This document shows positions 16,773 through 26,225 of a stretch of 64,000 nucleotides of DNA, in pieces (within the stretch, counting starts at the first letter, position 1; every line of letters begins with the position of its first letter). Under the pieces are notes generated by a model, which saw only the letters and a list, made by a program, of their open reading frames with translations, was not told the origin of the DNA and did not search any database. This DNA is from an uncultured Duncaniella sp. (GTDB lineage: Bacteria > Bacteroidota > Bacteroidia > Bacteroidales > Muribaculaceae), in NCBI GenBank assembly GCA_910577255.1, contig CAJTMH010000005.1, positions 62,001-126,000 on the forward strand, written 5' to 3'. Position numbers and translations under genes: made by a program.

Positions 16773-17006
16773 ATTTTTCACATTTTGGTGGCTATTTCGC
16801 CGAAAGTGTCTCATCGTGTCTCAAAAGTCCAAGACCTTTCTGAGGCAAAAAGTAAGACTGGCCGACTTGATACAAATCGGGTACAAAAAAGCAGGTAAAA
16901 AGGGGTGAAAAGTGGTTTTATTGAGCAGTAAGCACGAAAAAAGTCGCTCGTTATCGGGCGACTTTTCAATAGTTTATGCCATTTATCACCAAATGGTGAC
17001 AATCAT
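16773..17006. other. Island edge next to mnmE
   Basis: No gene is visible in these 234 bases. They hold the mnmE terminator (16939-16966) and AT-rich sequence upstream of the decayed gene. This is where the accessory island meets the conserved chromosome. Confidence 0.4.
16939..16966 (-). terminator. Terminator of the fdtA-fdtB-nuclease-mnmE operon
   Basis: AAAAGTCGC (16939-16947) pairs with GCGACTTTT (16958-16966). On the minus strand the stem ends in a run of six T, placing a rho-independent terminator about 40 bases after the mnmE stop. Confidence 0.8.
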
Positions 17007-18425
17007 CTATTTTCCGATGCAGAAGTTTTTAAAGATAGAATGGAGGAGGTCGGTTGTGGTTATGGTGCCGGTTATGGTGCCGAGGTGGTGGATTGTTTCG
17101 CGGAGGTCCTGGGCTATGAAATCACCGGAAATGCCTGCGGCGATCCCTTGGAGTACTCTTTGGAGTGAATCACCGGCATGGACGAGTGCTTCGTAGTGTC
17201 GGGCGTTTGTCACCATGATGTCGGCTTCAGAGGCCTCATCTGCTCCAGAGTATTCATGGAGAGTGGACAATAGAGTATCCATCCCGGTGCCGTCGAAGGC
17301 TGATACATACAGCAGTGGGGTAGGGGCGGGGAATAGTGAAAGGACTGCTTCCGATAATTCTTCGCGTGAAAAATCCTCTCCGAAACGGTCGATTTTGTTG
17401 ACGGCTATGATGAGTTGCGAGTCTGAGGGAATATGCTTGCTGATGTCGCCTGCTATCGTGCGGATAGCCGATATGGACGCATCGGGGGTGATCATCCATA
17501 TTATGATGCGTGCCTTTGTTACGGCAGCCAGGGTGCGTTGGATGCCCATATTTTCAACCGTGTCATCTGTCTCGCGTATGCCGGCTGTGTCAATAAATCT
17601 ATAGAGTACGTTATCTATTTCGATGGTATCCTCAATAGTGTCACGTGTGGTGCCTGGAATTTCACTTACGATAGCTCTGCTGTCGTTGAGAAGCTGGTTG
17701 AGAAGTGTAGACTTCCCTACATTCGGTTCCCCCACGATAGCCACCGGTACCCCATCCTTTAACGCATGGCCTGTCGAGAACGATTTGGTGAGTTTGCCGA
17801 TCTTCTCCTGCAGAGTCATTGCGAGCTCGGTGAGTTCCTCGCGCGATGCAAATTCCACGTCCTCCTCTGAAAAATCAAGCTCGAGTTCAAGTAGTGACGC
17901 CATTTTTATAAGATGGTCGCGCAGAGCGGATATATGTTGCGAGAAGGCGCCTCGCATCTGTGATGATGCCAACCGATGGGCGCTCTTCGACGAGGATGCT
18001 ATGACATCGGCCACCGCTTCGGCTTGAGCCAAATCAAGTTTGCCCGATGCGAAAGCTCTTCGTGTAAACTCTCCCGGCTCGGCAAGGCGGCACCCTGTGC
18101 GTATCAGAAGATTGATTAGTTCTCGCTGAATCCATTTTGAGCCATGTACGGATATCTCTATCACATCCTCGCCAGTGAATGAATTTGGCCCTTTGAACAG
18201 CGTGGCGACGCATTGGTCAAGCGGCTCGTCATCAGGTTCCTGCGGATCGATTATATATCCCAGGTGTGCAGTATGGCTTTTGGCATTGGCCAGCGGGATA
18301 CCTTGCCAGATCTTGTCGGTGATGCTTATTGCATCCTGTCCGCTGATTCGGATGACTGCGATTCCGCCTACCCCTCTTGGGGTTGATATGGCGCAGATGG
18401 TGTCATTGTCAAGTGTCGGATACAT
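17007..18425 (-). CDS. mnmE: tRNA uridine-5-carboxymethylaminomethyl(34) synthesis GTPase MnmE
   Basis: This 472-residue protein has the full MnmE layout: N-terminal folate-binding domain (DTICAISTPRGVGGIAVIRISG), helical domain, an inserted G domain (GEPNVGKSTLLNQLL; DTAGIRETDD), and the C-terminal FCIGK* that carries the catalytic cysteine. With MnmG it installs the carboxymethylaminomethyl group on U34 of tRNAs reading split codon boxes. It is the last gene of a minus-strand operon after a nuclease gene. Its 3' end is the left boundary of the conserved chromosome, and the end of mnmE is a known integration site for genomic islands in other bacteria. Confidence 0.97.
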   Translation of the reverse strand: MYPTLDNDTICAISTPRGVGGIAVIRISGQDAISITDKIWQGIPLANAKSHTAHLGYIIDPQEPDDEPLDQCVATLFKGPNSFTGEDVIEISVHGSKWIQRELINLLIRTGCRLAEPGEFTRRAFASGKLDLAQAEAVADVIASSSKSAHRLASSQMRGAFSQHISALRDHLIKMASLLELELDFSEEDVEFASREELTELAMTLQEKIGKLTKSFSTGHALKDGVPVAIVGEPNVGKSTLLNQLLNDSRAIVSEIPGTTRDTIEDTIEIDNVLYRFIDTAGIRETDDTVENMGIQRTLAAVTKARIIIWMITPDASISAIRTIAGDISKHIPSDSQLIIAVNKIDRFGEDFSREELSEAVLSLFPAPTPLLYVSAFDGTGMDTLLSTLHEYSGADEASEADIMVTNARHYEALVHAGDSLQRVLQGIAAGISGDFIAQDLRETIHHLGTITGTITTTDLLHSIFKNFCIGK

Positions 18426-18448
18426 AACTTTTGTGAGGAAGGCTTAAT

Positions 18449-19315
18449 TCACTTCTTTTTGTTTTTCTTTTTCAATACACTCCATGCGTGGAAGTCACAT
18501 TGTTTCTCCACGGAGTCTTCAATGTCGTCAGGCAACGATGAGAAAAAGTCATGGCCTGTAAGGGCTTCAATTGAGTCTATTGTCACCGCACAAGCCTGGA
18601 TGCCGCCGGCCACCTTCCCATTTGGCATTATGAATCCAATGCCCATTGGCGTCGATGTGTATGGCGAGATTATGACTTTAAAAAACTTTTTCGGCACATA
18701 GACCCTCGTGTCTCCGATATATTCGATAGGGGAGCCGTCGATGACGGGACCGCAGACGATGTAAATGCAGCTGTCGGCTTGTGCCCAGTCACGGCATTTC
18801 TCTTCCAGGTTTTTCCAGCTTCCGGCATTCAGCGTCTTGGCTTGGGGAACGATATTTGTGAGATAAAACGTTTCCACCATAGCCTCCTTGTCCCATTTCA
18901 TGTCAGCGGCAGGAGCCATGTGCCCACGGTCATATCCGGTATATTTATAGTCCCAAGTCTCGGCACAACCTTCTACTTCAGGGTCGGCTTGGAATTTATT
19001 GCTGCGGCTTTCATCTCCGGTGGTCTCTTCTGCTGTCAATTCCCACGACACCCAGTTGGGGATGTGGCACTGTGGATTGAACGATACGTCCATCCCTTTG
19101 TAGCTCTTGTTGATTTCAGGCGTGCCTGGCTTTGTCGTCACCTTCATCAGATTCCCATAGTCGAGGCGCGTGATGTTTCCGCTTTCAGCCGCGGCTTTCT
19201 CTTCGCTTCGGAGTTCAAGCCCCACTTTCACTATGAGGGCTATTGTTGCTAACAGCCAGATAATTCGGGTTGATTTGCTGCTTTTGTTATGCTTTTTTCT
19301 TGTTCTTGTGCTCAT
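18449..19315 (-). CDS. DNA/RNA non-specific endonuclease, membrane-anchored (NUC1 family)
   Basis: This 288-residue protein has the betabetaalpha-metal nuclease motif YDRGHMAPAADM (catalytic His132). A basic N-terminus (STRTRKKHNKSSKSTR) is followed by one hydrophobic segment at about residues 18-33, which should act as a signal anchor and place the nuclease domain outside the inner membrane. Family members cut single- and double-stranded DNA and RNA with little sequence preference. The gene lies 8 bases from fdtB and 23 bases from mnmE in one operon. A role in nutrient nucleic-acid breakdown or envelope housekeeping is likely, and no immunity gene is seen. The protein looks complete. Confidence 0.92.
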   Translation of the reverse strand: MSTRTRKKHNKSSKSTRIIWLLATIALIVKVGLELRSEEKAAAESGNITRLDYGNLMKVTTKPGTPEINKSYKGMDVSFNPQCHIPNWVSWELTAEETTGDESRSNKFQADPEVEGCAETWDYKYTGYDRGHMAPAADMKWDKEAMVETFYLTNIVPQAKTLNAGSWKNLEEKCRDWAQADSCIYIVCGPVIDGSPIEYIGDTRVYVPKKFFKVIISPYTSTPMGIGFIMPNGKVAGGIQACAVTIDSIEALTGHDFFSSLPDDIEDSVEKQCDFHAWSVLKKKNKKK

Positions 19316-19323
19316 TTAAGCAG

Positions 19324-20466
19324 TTAAAATTCTATACTGTTTATTATTTCAGCTATTGTGGCTGCGTCTTTTACCGAAGTGCCGGTCCCTATCGGTAGGC
19401 TCACCACTTCATTGGCCAAAAGCTCGGTGACAGGCAGTGGACCATGTTTTAGATTTTGATAGCAGGGCTGCCTATGGGGTGGTACGGCATAGTGGACGTC
19501 AGTGGCTACACCATGCTTGAGCAACTTATCACGGAATTCATCGCGTTTACCTCCTGTGACACGTATCACATATTGATGCCATACATTGTCTGTTACCGAT
19601 TCGGACATCATGGGACATATTATAGCCTCATGGTTTATTGTGCGGTGGTATGCGAGAGCTCGGGCAAAACGGTCAGCATTCTCTTCGGCGGTATGGCCGA
19701 GTTTGATCCTGAGCATTGCGGCCTGCATGGGGTCAAGACGGCAATTTGCACCGACATAGATATTGTGATACCGTCGGTCTGATCCATAATTGGCGAGCGC
19801 CCTTACAGCCTTTGCGAGTTCATTGTCGCTTGTGGTCACAGCGCCGGCGTCACCGAGAGCCCCGACATTTTTTGTGGGATAAAAACTAAAAGCCGACGCA
19901 TGACCCAAAGCTCCGGCCCGGCGCCCTTTTCCGTCCATTCCGAGCGCCACGCTGCATGCTCCGATTGCTTGGGCTGAATCCTCGATTATTTTCAGACCAT
20001 ATTTTCGTGCTATCTCTGCCATGGTTTCGTCCCAAGCTGTGCGTCCATACAGGTGCACGGTCATTATGGCGCGGGTACGTGGAGTCACGGCTTTTTCTAT
20101 CTTAGCCGTATCGATGTTGAACGTAGTGAGTGATGGGTCGACCAATACCGGAGTCAATCCGGCATCCGTAATGGCGAGCACGGATGCTATATAGGTGTTG
20201 CCCGGCACTATCACTTCATCTCCGTCGGTCATTATGCCAAGCTCCTTATATGCGCGTAATATCAATCTCAGAGCATCCAGGCCGTTGCTGACGCCCACAG
20301 CGTAGGCTGCTCCGGTCATGTCACACAACTCTTGCTCGAATTTATCCACCTCTTCTCCGCCTATGTAGCGTCCGCTCTTTATCACCCTCGTTGCCGCTGC
20401 TATTAATTCCTCCTCATAACGTGCATTGACAGCCTTGAGGTCAAGAAATGGATAAGTGTTATTCAT
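19324..20466 (-). CDS. fdtB: DegT/DnrJ/EryC1/StrS aminotransferase, FdtB-like sugar transaminase
   Basis: This 380-residue PLP enzyme has the sugar-aminotransferase core: substrate/cofactor loop VGVSNGLDALRLIL, IEDSAQAIGA, and the PLP lysine in SFYPTKNVGALGDAG (Lys199). The gene overlaps the upstream FdtA-like ketoisomerase gene by eight bases. That pairing is typical of dTDP-3-amino-3,6-dideoxyhexose synthesis, where FdtA makes the 3-keto sugar and FdtB adds the amino group. The product would feed a surface glycan, but no glycosyltransferase or acyltransferase gene is near. The exact sugar stereochemistry cannot be told from sequence. Confidence 0.82.
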   Translation of the reverse strand: MNNTYPFLDLKAVNARYEEELIAAATRVIKSGRYIGGEEVDKFEQELCDMTGAAYAVGVSNGLDALRLILRAYKELGIMTDGDEVIVPGNTYIASVLAITDAGLTPVLVDPSLTTFNIDTAKIEKAVTPRTRAIMTVHLYGRTAWDETMAEIARKYGLKIIEDSAQAIGACSVALGMDGKGRRAGALGHASAFSFYPTKNVGALGDAGAVTTSDNELAKAVRALANYGSDRRYHNIYVGANCRLDPMQAAMLRIKLGHTAEENADRFARALAYHRTINHEAIICPMMSESVTDNVWHQYVIRVTGGKRDEFRDKLLKHGVATDVHYAVPPHRQPCYQNLKHGPLPVTELLANEVVSLPIGTGTSVKDAATIAEIINSIEF

Positions 20467-20875
20467 GTCGCTTTGTGGCTAAGCGTTTGAACTTTTCATA
20501 ATCCCTCTCATAATCATCTTCGCTGTAGGGGGTGGATGTCATTACTAGACACACGCTTCCTGATGAGAAGTTGTCGAGTGTGCGCCAGTATCCGGGGGGG
20601 ACATACAGGCCCTCGAAGGGGCGGTTCAGGGTATATGTTTCCCAACTTTCCCCATCAAACAAGTTTACATTGAAGCTGCCCCCTGTGGCCACTATGAGCT
20701 CCTCCGACTTGTAATGTGAGTGGGCACCCCTGGTTTCACCCGCAGGCACGTCATAAGTCCAGTAGACGCGGGCGATATTGAATGGGATTTGGTCATTGTC
20801 CTGCACGAATGTGAGGTTGCCTCTGGGGTCATATATCTTGGGTAAACTTATTATTCGTGGTTGTTTACAGTCCAT
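20459..20875 (-). CDS. fdtA: FdtA/QdtA-type sugar 3,4-ketoisomerase (cupin)
   Basis: This 138-residue single-domain cupin has the ketoisomerase signature: IYDPRGNLTFVQ near the start, RVYWTYDVPAGETRGAHSH with the cupin histidines, and YVPPGYWRTLDNFSSGSVCL. Enzymes of this family convert dTDP-4-keto-6-deoxyglucose to the 3-keto isomer, the substrate for the neighbouring FdtB-like aminotransferase. The length matches the family. It is the first gene of the four-gene operon ending in mnmE. The 206 bases before it separate it from the divergent EF-G2 gene. Confidence 0.88.
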   Translation of the reverse strand: MDCKQPRIISLPKIYDPRGNLTFVQDNDQIPFNIARVYWTYDVPAGETRGAHSHYKSEELIVATGGSFNVNLFDGESWETYTLNRPFEGLYVPPGYWRTLDNFSSGSVCLVMTSTPYSEDDYERDYEKFKRLATKRHE

Positions 20876-21090
20876 GGTGATGTGGGATTGAATGGGTTAT
20901 TAGTCCTTGCAAAATTAATTATATATATATTAAGGTGCAACTCAAAGGTGCGGATTTTAGGCTGAATTTCCCAAAAAACATGAATTATGTTGTATAACAC
21001 ATGCCGGAGGTGGTATAAATTGAAAATTAATTACTATTTTGCGGTCGATTTGAAAAACTTCTTACCTAAAACTAACCCCCCTTGATTAAT
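20876..21090. promoter_or_regulatory. Divergent intergenic region between fdtA and the EF-G2 gene
   Basis: AT-rich, containing a TATATATATATTAA stretch near 20920 and a weak -7-like TATTTTG at about 21036-21042 pointing towards the EF-G2 gene. It must hold both promoters. I see no riboswitch or other structured leader. Confidence 0.4.
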
Positions 21091-23250
21091 ATGAAAGTCT
21101 ATCAAACCAACGAGATTAAAAACATAGCCCTGCTCGGAAGCAAAGGCTCGGGTAAAACCACACTCGCTGAGGCAATGCTCTTTGAGTGTGGAGTTATAAA
21201 ACGTCGCGGTACTATCGAAGGCAAAAATACCGTGAGCGATTCATTCCCCGTCGAGAAAGAATATGGCTATAGTGTGTTCTCGACGGTTTTCTATGCCGAA
21301 TTTCTTAATAAGAAACTGAATGTCATTGACTGTCCGGGAGCTGACGACTTCGTAGGAAATGCCATCACTGCGCTCAACGTGACGGACACCGGTGTCATTC
21401 TGATAAATTCACAGTATGGTGTCGAAGTAGGCACACAGAACATTTTCCGCACCACTCAGTCACTTAAGAAGCCGGTGATTTTCGCTCTCAATCAGCTCGA
21501 TGGCGAAAAGGCCGACTATGAAAACGTGATGGAGCAGATGCGTGAGCATTTCGGTAACAAGATTGTGGCCATCCAGTATCCCCTCCAGTGCGGGGCCGGT
21601 TTCAATGCCATGATTGACGTCCTCCTTATGAAGAAATACTCATGGGGACCTGACGGAGGCGCCCCTACCATCGAGGATATCCCGGCCGAGGAGATGGAGA
21701 AAGCTAAAGAGCTCCATCAGGCATTGGTGGAAGCCGCTGCAGAGAACGACGAGACTCTCATGGAGAAGTTCTTTGATCAGGGCCACTTGACAGAGGACGA
21801 GATGCGCGAAGGTATCCGCAAAGGTCTTGTTGACCGCTCGATTTATCCGGTGTTCTGCGTAAGCGCGGCCAAGGACATGGGCGTGCGACGCATGATGGAA
21901 TTCCTCGGCAATGTGGTGCCTTTTGTTGAAGATATGCCGGCTCCTGAAACCACTGAAGGTGTTGAGGTTAAACCCGATAGCAACGGTCCGCTTTCACTCT
22001 ACTTCTTCAAGACGACTGTTGAACCACACATCGGTGAAGTCAGCTATTTCAAGGTGATGTCAGGCACATTGACGCCCGGTGTCGACCTCGAGAATGTGAC
22101 CCGTGGTTCCCGCGAACGTATCGCTCAGCTCTACTGTGTGTGCGGCAGCATAAAGACATCAGTCGATAAGCTTTGTGCCGGTGACATAGGTGCTACTGTT
22201 AAGCTCAAAGATGTTCGCACAGGCAATACGCTCGACGCCAAGGACTGCGACTATCGCTTTGATTTCATCCGTTACCCCGAACCCAAATATCGCCGTGCCA
22301 TCCGACCGGTTACTGAGAGCGACGCTGAGAAACTCATGGGCATCCTCACTCGCATGCATGAGGAGGATCCGACCTGGGTTATCGAACAGTCCAAGGAACT
22401 CAAACAGACCATTCTTTCCGGTCAGGGCGAATTCCATCTACGCACTCTCAAATGGCGTGTTGAGAACAATGACAAACTCCCCATAGTTTTCGATGAGCCA
22501 CGCATCCCATACCGCGAGACTATCACAAAGGCAGCTCGTGCCGACTATCGCCATAAGAAACAGTCCGGTGGCGCAGGCCAGTTCGGTGAAGTGCACATCA
22601 TCATCGAACCCTACACTGAAGGTATGCCCGCTCCTGACACCTATAAGTTCGGCAACCAGGAATACAAGATGAGTGTCCGCGACACTCAGGAAATACCGTT
22701 GGCATGGGGTGGTAAACTCGTCGTTCACAACTGTATTGTAGGTGGCGCTATAGATGCCCGCTTCATCCCGGCAATCGTCAAGGGCCTGATGGACCGCATG
22801 GAACAAGGACCTCTCACCGGAAGCTATGCCCGCGATGTGCGTGTGTGCATCTATGATGGCAAAATGCACCCGGTTGATTCCAATGAAATCTCATTCCGTC
22901 TTGCCGGCCGCAACGCGTTCAGCGACGCTTTCCGCAACGCCAATCCGAAAGTGCTCGAACCGGTCTATGACGTTGAGGTGATGGTGCCCGGTGATGTGAT
23001 GGGCGATGTGATGAGCGACCTTCAGGGTCGACGTGCCATCATCATGGGTATGTCAAGTGACAACGGATTTGAGAAAATCTCTGCCAAGGTGCCATTGAAG
23101 GAGATGTCATCTTATTCTACCGCTCTTTCATCCATCACAGGTGGCCGTTCTTCATTCACCATGAAATTTGCTTCCTATGAGCTTGTGCCTTCCGACGTGC
23201 AGGAGAAGCTGCTTAAGGAATACGCCGAAAAGGCTCAGGCTGAGGAATAA
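21091..23250 (+). CDS. EF-G paralogue EF-G2 (degenerate-GTPase translation factor)
   Basis: This 719-residue protein has all EF-G domains: G domain with P-loop GSKGSGKTT (residues 16-24), domain II, and a long domain IV stretch (RADYRHKKQSGGAGQFGEVH), plus domain V. Residues that make EF-G a GTPase are changed: the DxPGH motif reads DCPGAD, with Ala84 in place of the catalytic His, and NKxD reads NQLD. This matches the Bacteroides EF-G2 paralogue (BT2167 type), reported to support translocation without GTP hydrolysis under carbon limitation. The ATG at 21091 is preferred over an upstream TTG at 21082, because MKVYQTNEIKNIALLGS is the usual family start. It stands alone, ending at a strong terminator. 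Confidence 0.88.
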   Translation: MKVYQTNEIKNIALLGSKGSGKTTLAEAMLFECGVIKRRGTIEGKNTVSDSFPVEKEYGYSVFSTVFYAEFLNKKLNVIDCPGADDFVGNAITALNVTDTGVILINSQYGVEVGTQNIFRTTQSLKKPVIFALNQLDGEKADYENVMEQMREHFGNKIVAIQYPLQCGAGFNAMIDVLLMKKYSWGPDGGAPTIEDIPAEEMEKAKELHQALVEAAAENDETLMEKFFDQGHLTEDEMREGIRKGLVDRSIYPVFCVSAAKDMGVRRMMEFLGNVVPFVEDMPAPETTEGVEVKPDSNGPLSLYFFKTTVEPHIGEVSYFKVMSGTLTPGVDLENVTRGSRERIAQLYCVCGSIKTSVDKLCAGDIGATVKLKDVRTGNTLDAKDCDYRFDFIRYPEPKYRRAIRPVTESDAEKLMGILTRMHEEDPTWVIEQSKELKQTILSGQGEFHLRTLKWRVENNDKLPIVFDEPRIPYRETITKAARADYRHKKQSGGAGQFGEVHIIIEPYTEGMPAPDTYKFGNQEYKMSVRDTQEIPLAWGGKLVVHNCIVGGAIDARFIPAIVKGLMDRMEQGPLTGSYARDVRVCIYDGKMHPVDSNEISFRLAGRNAFSDAFRNANPKVLEPVYDVEVMVPGDVMGDVMSDLQGRRAIIMGMSSDNGFEKISAKVPLKEMSSYSTALSSITGGRSSFTMKFASYELVPSDVQEKLLKEYAEKAQAEE

Positions 23251-23282
23251 TATTATTTCAACAGATAACCGACATTTGTCGG

Positions 23283-23318
23283 CGACGCCGGAGATCAACG
23301 TCTCCGGCGTCGTTTTTT
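23283..23318 (+). terminator. Terminator of the EF-G2 gene
   Basis: CGACGCCGGAGA (23283-23294) pairs perfectly with TCTCCGGCGTCG (23301-23312), loop TCAACG, followed by six T. Confidence 0.93.
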
Positions 23319-23417
23319 GTGGAAACTGTTTGAAAACGTAATGTCGGTTTTTTGTGCAGATTCTGGTTTTATGACCTAAATTCATGCGTATTCCGTGTGT
23401 ATCTCTCAGATTTTTCG

Positions 23418-23425
23418 TATCTTTG
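23418..23425 (+). promoter_or_regulatory. -7 promoter element of alaS
   Basis: TATCTTTG matches TAnnTTTG, about 50 bases before the alaS ATG. Confidence 0.6.
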
Positions 23426-23476
23426 CACTCCATTTTATGGATACAATTGCAAATATTTGACTAAATCATAAAAAGT

Positions 23477-26098
23477 ATGCTGACAGCAAAGGAAATCCGC
23501 GAATCATTCAAAGAGTTTTTCCGTTCAAAGGGCCATCATATAGTACCTTCGGCCCCTATGGTCATCAAAGACGACCCGACACTGATGTTCACAAATGCCG
23601 GGATGAATCAGTTTAAGGACATTATTCTTGGTAATAAAGCTGCTAAATATCAGCGTGTTGCCGACTCTCAGAAGTGCCTGCGTGTTTCCGGCAAGCACAA
23701 TGACCTCGAAGAAGTGGGGATGGATACTTACCATCACACAATGTTCGAGATGCTTGGCAACTGGTCATTCGGCGATTATTTTAAGAAGGAAGCAATCGAA
23801 TGGGCCTGGGAATATCTTGTGGATGTTCTGAAACTCGATCCCGACCGCTTATATGCCACTGTGTTTGAAGGCTCTCCTGAGGAAGGCCTTGCCCGCGACG
23901 ACGAGGCGGCTTCATATTGGGAAAAACATCTCCCGCTGTCACACATCATCAATGGAAATAAGCATGACAATTTCTGGGAAATGGGTGATACAGGTCCCTG
24001 TGGTCCCTGCTCGGAAATCCATATCGACCTTCGCAGCGATGAAGAGCGTGCCAAGATAGACGGCGCATCGTTGGTTAACCATGACAATCCGTTAGTTATT
24101 GAGATTTGGAATCTTGTGTTCATGCAGTACAACCGTAAAGCCGACGGTTCACTTGAACCCCTGCCCGCTAAGGTGATTGATACAGGTATGGGTTTCGAGC
24201 GACTTTGCATGGCTCTCCAGGGCAAGAAGTCAAACTACGATACAGACGTTTTCACTCCGCTGATTGCCAAGATTTCTCAGCTTTCAGGCAAGGAATATGG
24301 CAAGGATCAGCGTGTCGACGTGGCCATGCGAGTGATTGCTGACCATGTGCGCACCATTGCCTTCTCCATCGCCGACAGCCAGCTCCCCGGCAATGCCAAG
24401 GCCGGGTATGTGATTCGCCGTATTCTTCGCCGTGCCGTGCGTTACGCCTACACCTTCCTTGATCAGAAACAGGCATTCATGTATAAGTTGGTCAACACTC
24501 TCATTGACTCGATGGGAGAGGCCTATCCGGAGATTGCTGCTCAGCGCGAATTGATAATGAAGGTCATCAAGGAGGAGGAGGACTCATTCCTCCGCACTCT
24601 TGACAAGGGTATCGCTATCCTTGACGACGCCATCAAGAATGCCAAGAAGGACGGCAAAACCGAGATATCAGGCAAGGAGGCGTTTGTGTTATATGACACT
24701 TATGGATTCCCGCTTGACCTCACCGAACTTATCCTCAAGGAGAATGGTATGACTCTTGACAAGAAGGGCTTTGACGTAGAGATGGAGGCTCAGAAGACTC
24801 GCGCTCGTAATGCTGCTGCGGTTGAAGCTACTGACTGGGTTGTGGTACGTGAAGGTGAGACCGAATTTGTGGGTTATGATGAGACATCTGCACCCACACA
24901 GATACTCCGTTACCGCAAGGTGTCGCAGAAGAACAAGGAATTCTATCAGATAGTCCTTTCCGTCACTCCGTTCTATGCTGAGATGGGTGGTCAGGTTGGT
25001 GACAGCGGTTGGCTCATAAACGGTGACGAGAAACTTGACATCTATGATACCAAGCGTGAAAATGGTCAGGCTGTGCATCTCGCCAAGAAGCTGCCTTCCG
25101 ATATCACTGCCACTTTTGAAGCAAAAATCAATGAAGCAAATCGCCGTGCTACTGAATGTAACCATACAGCTACCCACCTTCTTCATGCGGCACTTCGCGA
25201 AGTGCTTGGCACACACGTAGAACAGAAGGGTTCGTATGTGTCACCTGAGATGCTGCGTTTCGACTTCTCTCACTTCCAGAAGGTGACCCCCGAAGAGCTA
25301 CGTAAGGCAGAGCGTATAGCCAACGCTAATGTGCGTAAGGCTATCCCGCTTGACGAGCATCGCTGCATGCCTATAGCCCAGGCGATGGATATGGGTGCTA
25401 TGGCTCTCTTCGGTGAAAAATATGGCGAAGAGGTTCGTGTGGTTAAATATGGCGATTCTGTTGAGCTTTGCGGTGGTACCCATGTGCCCAACACCGGTAA
25501 TATCGGTATGATACGTATCATTTCCGAGTCGAGCATTGCCGCAGGCATCCGTCGTATTGAGGCTGTGACTGCCGAGGTTGCTGAGGATATGATTGACCAT
25601 GTTGCCGACAATATGCGTCAGGTGGGCGAGATGCTTCATAACGCTCCTGACGTGCTCCAGGCACTCCGCCGTTCAATAGAGGAGAATGCCGAACTCCGCA
25701 AACAGGCTGAAGAATACTTCCAGGAACGCGTTCGTAATCTGACTAAAGAACTTCTTGAGAAGGCTGAGACATATAACGACATCCGGATTGTGTCGCTTGG
25801 CGGTGTGCGTGTCCCCGACGTGGTTAAAGGCATTGCATTTGGTGTCCGCCAGATGTCACCGGAACGTACAGCATTTATCGCGGCTACTGTTGACATGGCC
25901 GGGAAGCCTCTTTTGACTGTGGCTTTCACCGACGATCTTGTCAAGGAGGGCCTTAATGCTTCAGTTATAGTTCGCGAGGCTGCAAAGGCCATCAAAGGCG
26001 GTGGCGGTGGCCAGCCCGGTTTTGCTCAGGCCGGTGGTAAGGATAAGGATGGCCTCTCGCAGGCGTTCGAGTCACTTCGTGCCTCAGTGAAAGGCTGA
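23477..26098 (+). CDS. alaS: Alanine--tRNA ligase
   Basis: This 873-residue enzyme has the complete AlaRS order: class II catalytic core starting IRESFKEFFRSKGHHIVPSA, with TLMFTNAGMNQFKD and GMGFERL; the editing domain with zinc ligands (TATHLLHAALREVLG and CGGTHVPNTG); and the C-terminal oligomerisation domain ending in a glycine-rich GGGGGQPGFAQAGG. It charges tRNA-Ala in the cytoplasm and edits mischarged Ser and Gly. It has its own promoter and terminator, so it is a single-gene unit. Confidence 0.98.
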   Translation: MLTAKEIRESFKEFFRSKGHHIVPSAPMVIKDDPTLMFTNAGMNQFKDIILGNKAAKYQRVADSQKCLRVSGKHNDLEEVGMDTYHHTMFEMLGNWSFGDYFKKEAIEWAWEYLVDVLKLDPDRLYATVFEGSPEEGLARDDEAASYWEKHLPLSHIINGNKHDNFWEMGDTGPCGPCSEIHIDLRSDEERAKIDGASLVNHDNPLVIEIWNLVFMQYNRKADGSLEPLPAKVIDTGMGFERLCMALQGKKSNYDTDVFTPLIAKISQLSGKEYGKDQRVDVAMRVIADHVRTIAFSIADSQLPGNAKAGYVIRRILRRAVRYAYTFLDQKQAFMYKLVNTLIDSMGEAYPEIAAQRELIMKVIKEEEDSFLRTLDKGIAILDDAIKNAKKDGKTEISGKEAFVLYDTYGFPLDLTELILKENGMTLDKKGFDVEMEAQKTRARNAAAVEATDWVVVREGETEFVGYDETSAPTQILRYRKVSQKNKEFYQIVLSVTPFYAEMGGQVGDSGWLINGDEKLDIYDTKRENGQAVHLAKKLPSDITATFEAKINEANRRATECNHTATHLLHAALREVLGTHVEQKGSYVSPEMLRFDFSHFQKVTPEELRKAERIANANVRKAIPLDEHRCMPIAQAMDMGAMALFGEKYGEEVRVVKYGDSVELCGGTHVPNTGNIGMIRIISESSIAAGIRRIEAVTAEVAEDMIDHVADNMRQVGEMLHNAPDVLQALRRSIEENAELRKQAEEYFQERVRNLTKELLEKAETYNDIRIVSLGGVRVPDVVKGIAFGVRQMSPERTAFIAATVDMAGKPLLTVAFTDDLVKEGLNASVIVREAAKAIKGGGGGQPGFAQAGGKDKDGLSQAFESLRASVKG

Positions 26099-26179
26099 TT
26101 GATAGTGAAATTTAATATGCTGAGTCTCTATGGTTGACATGCATAGTGCTTGGCTAATGAATATTATATAATGCTATTT

Positions 26180-26213
26180 AACCCCGGCAGGACATCACAT
26201 CCACCGGGGTTTT
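26180..26213 (+). terminator. Probable terminator of alaS
   Basis: AACCCCGG (26180-26187) pairs with CCGGGGTT (26204-26211) around a 16-base loop, with a short T-run. It lies 13 bases before the next start codon, so read-through into the methylase gene is possible. Confidence 0.6.
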
Positions 26214-26225
26214 AATAATATAATT

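Noticed and set aside
24689..25216. 175-codon minus-strand frame inside alaS
   Set aside because: Antisense to the conserved AlaRS editing region, with no family resemblance.
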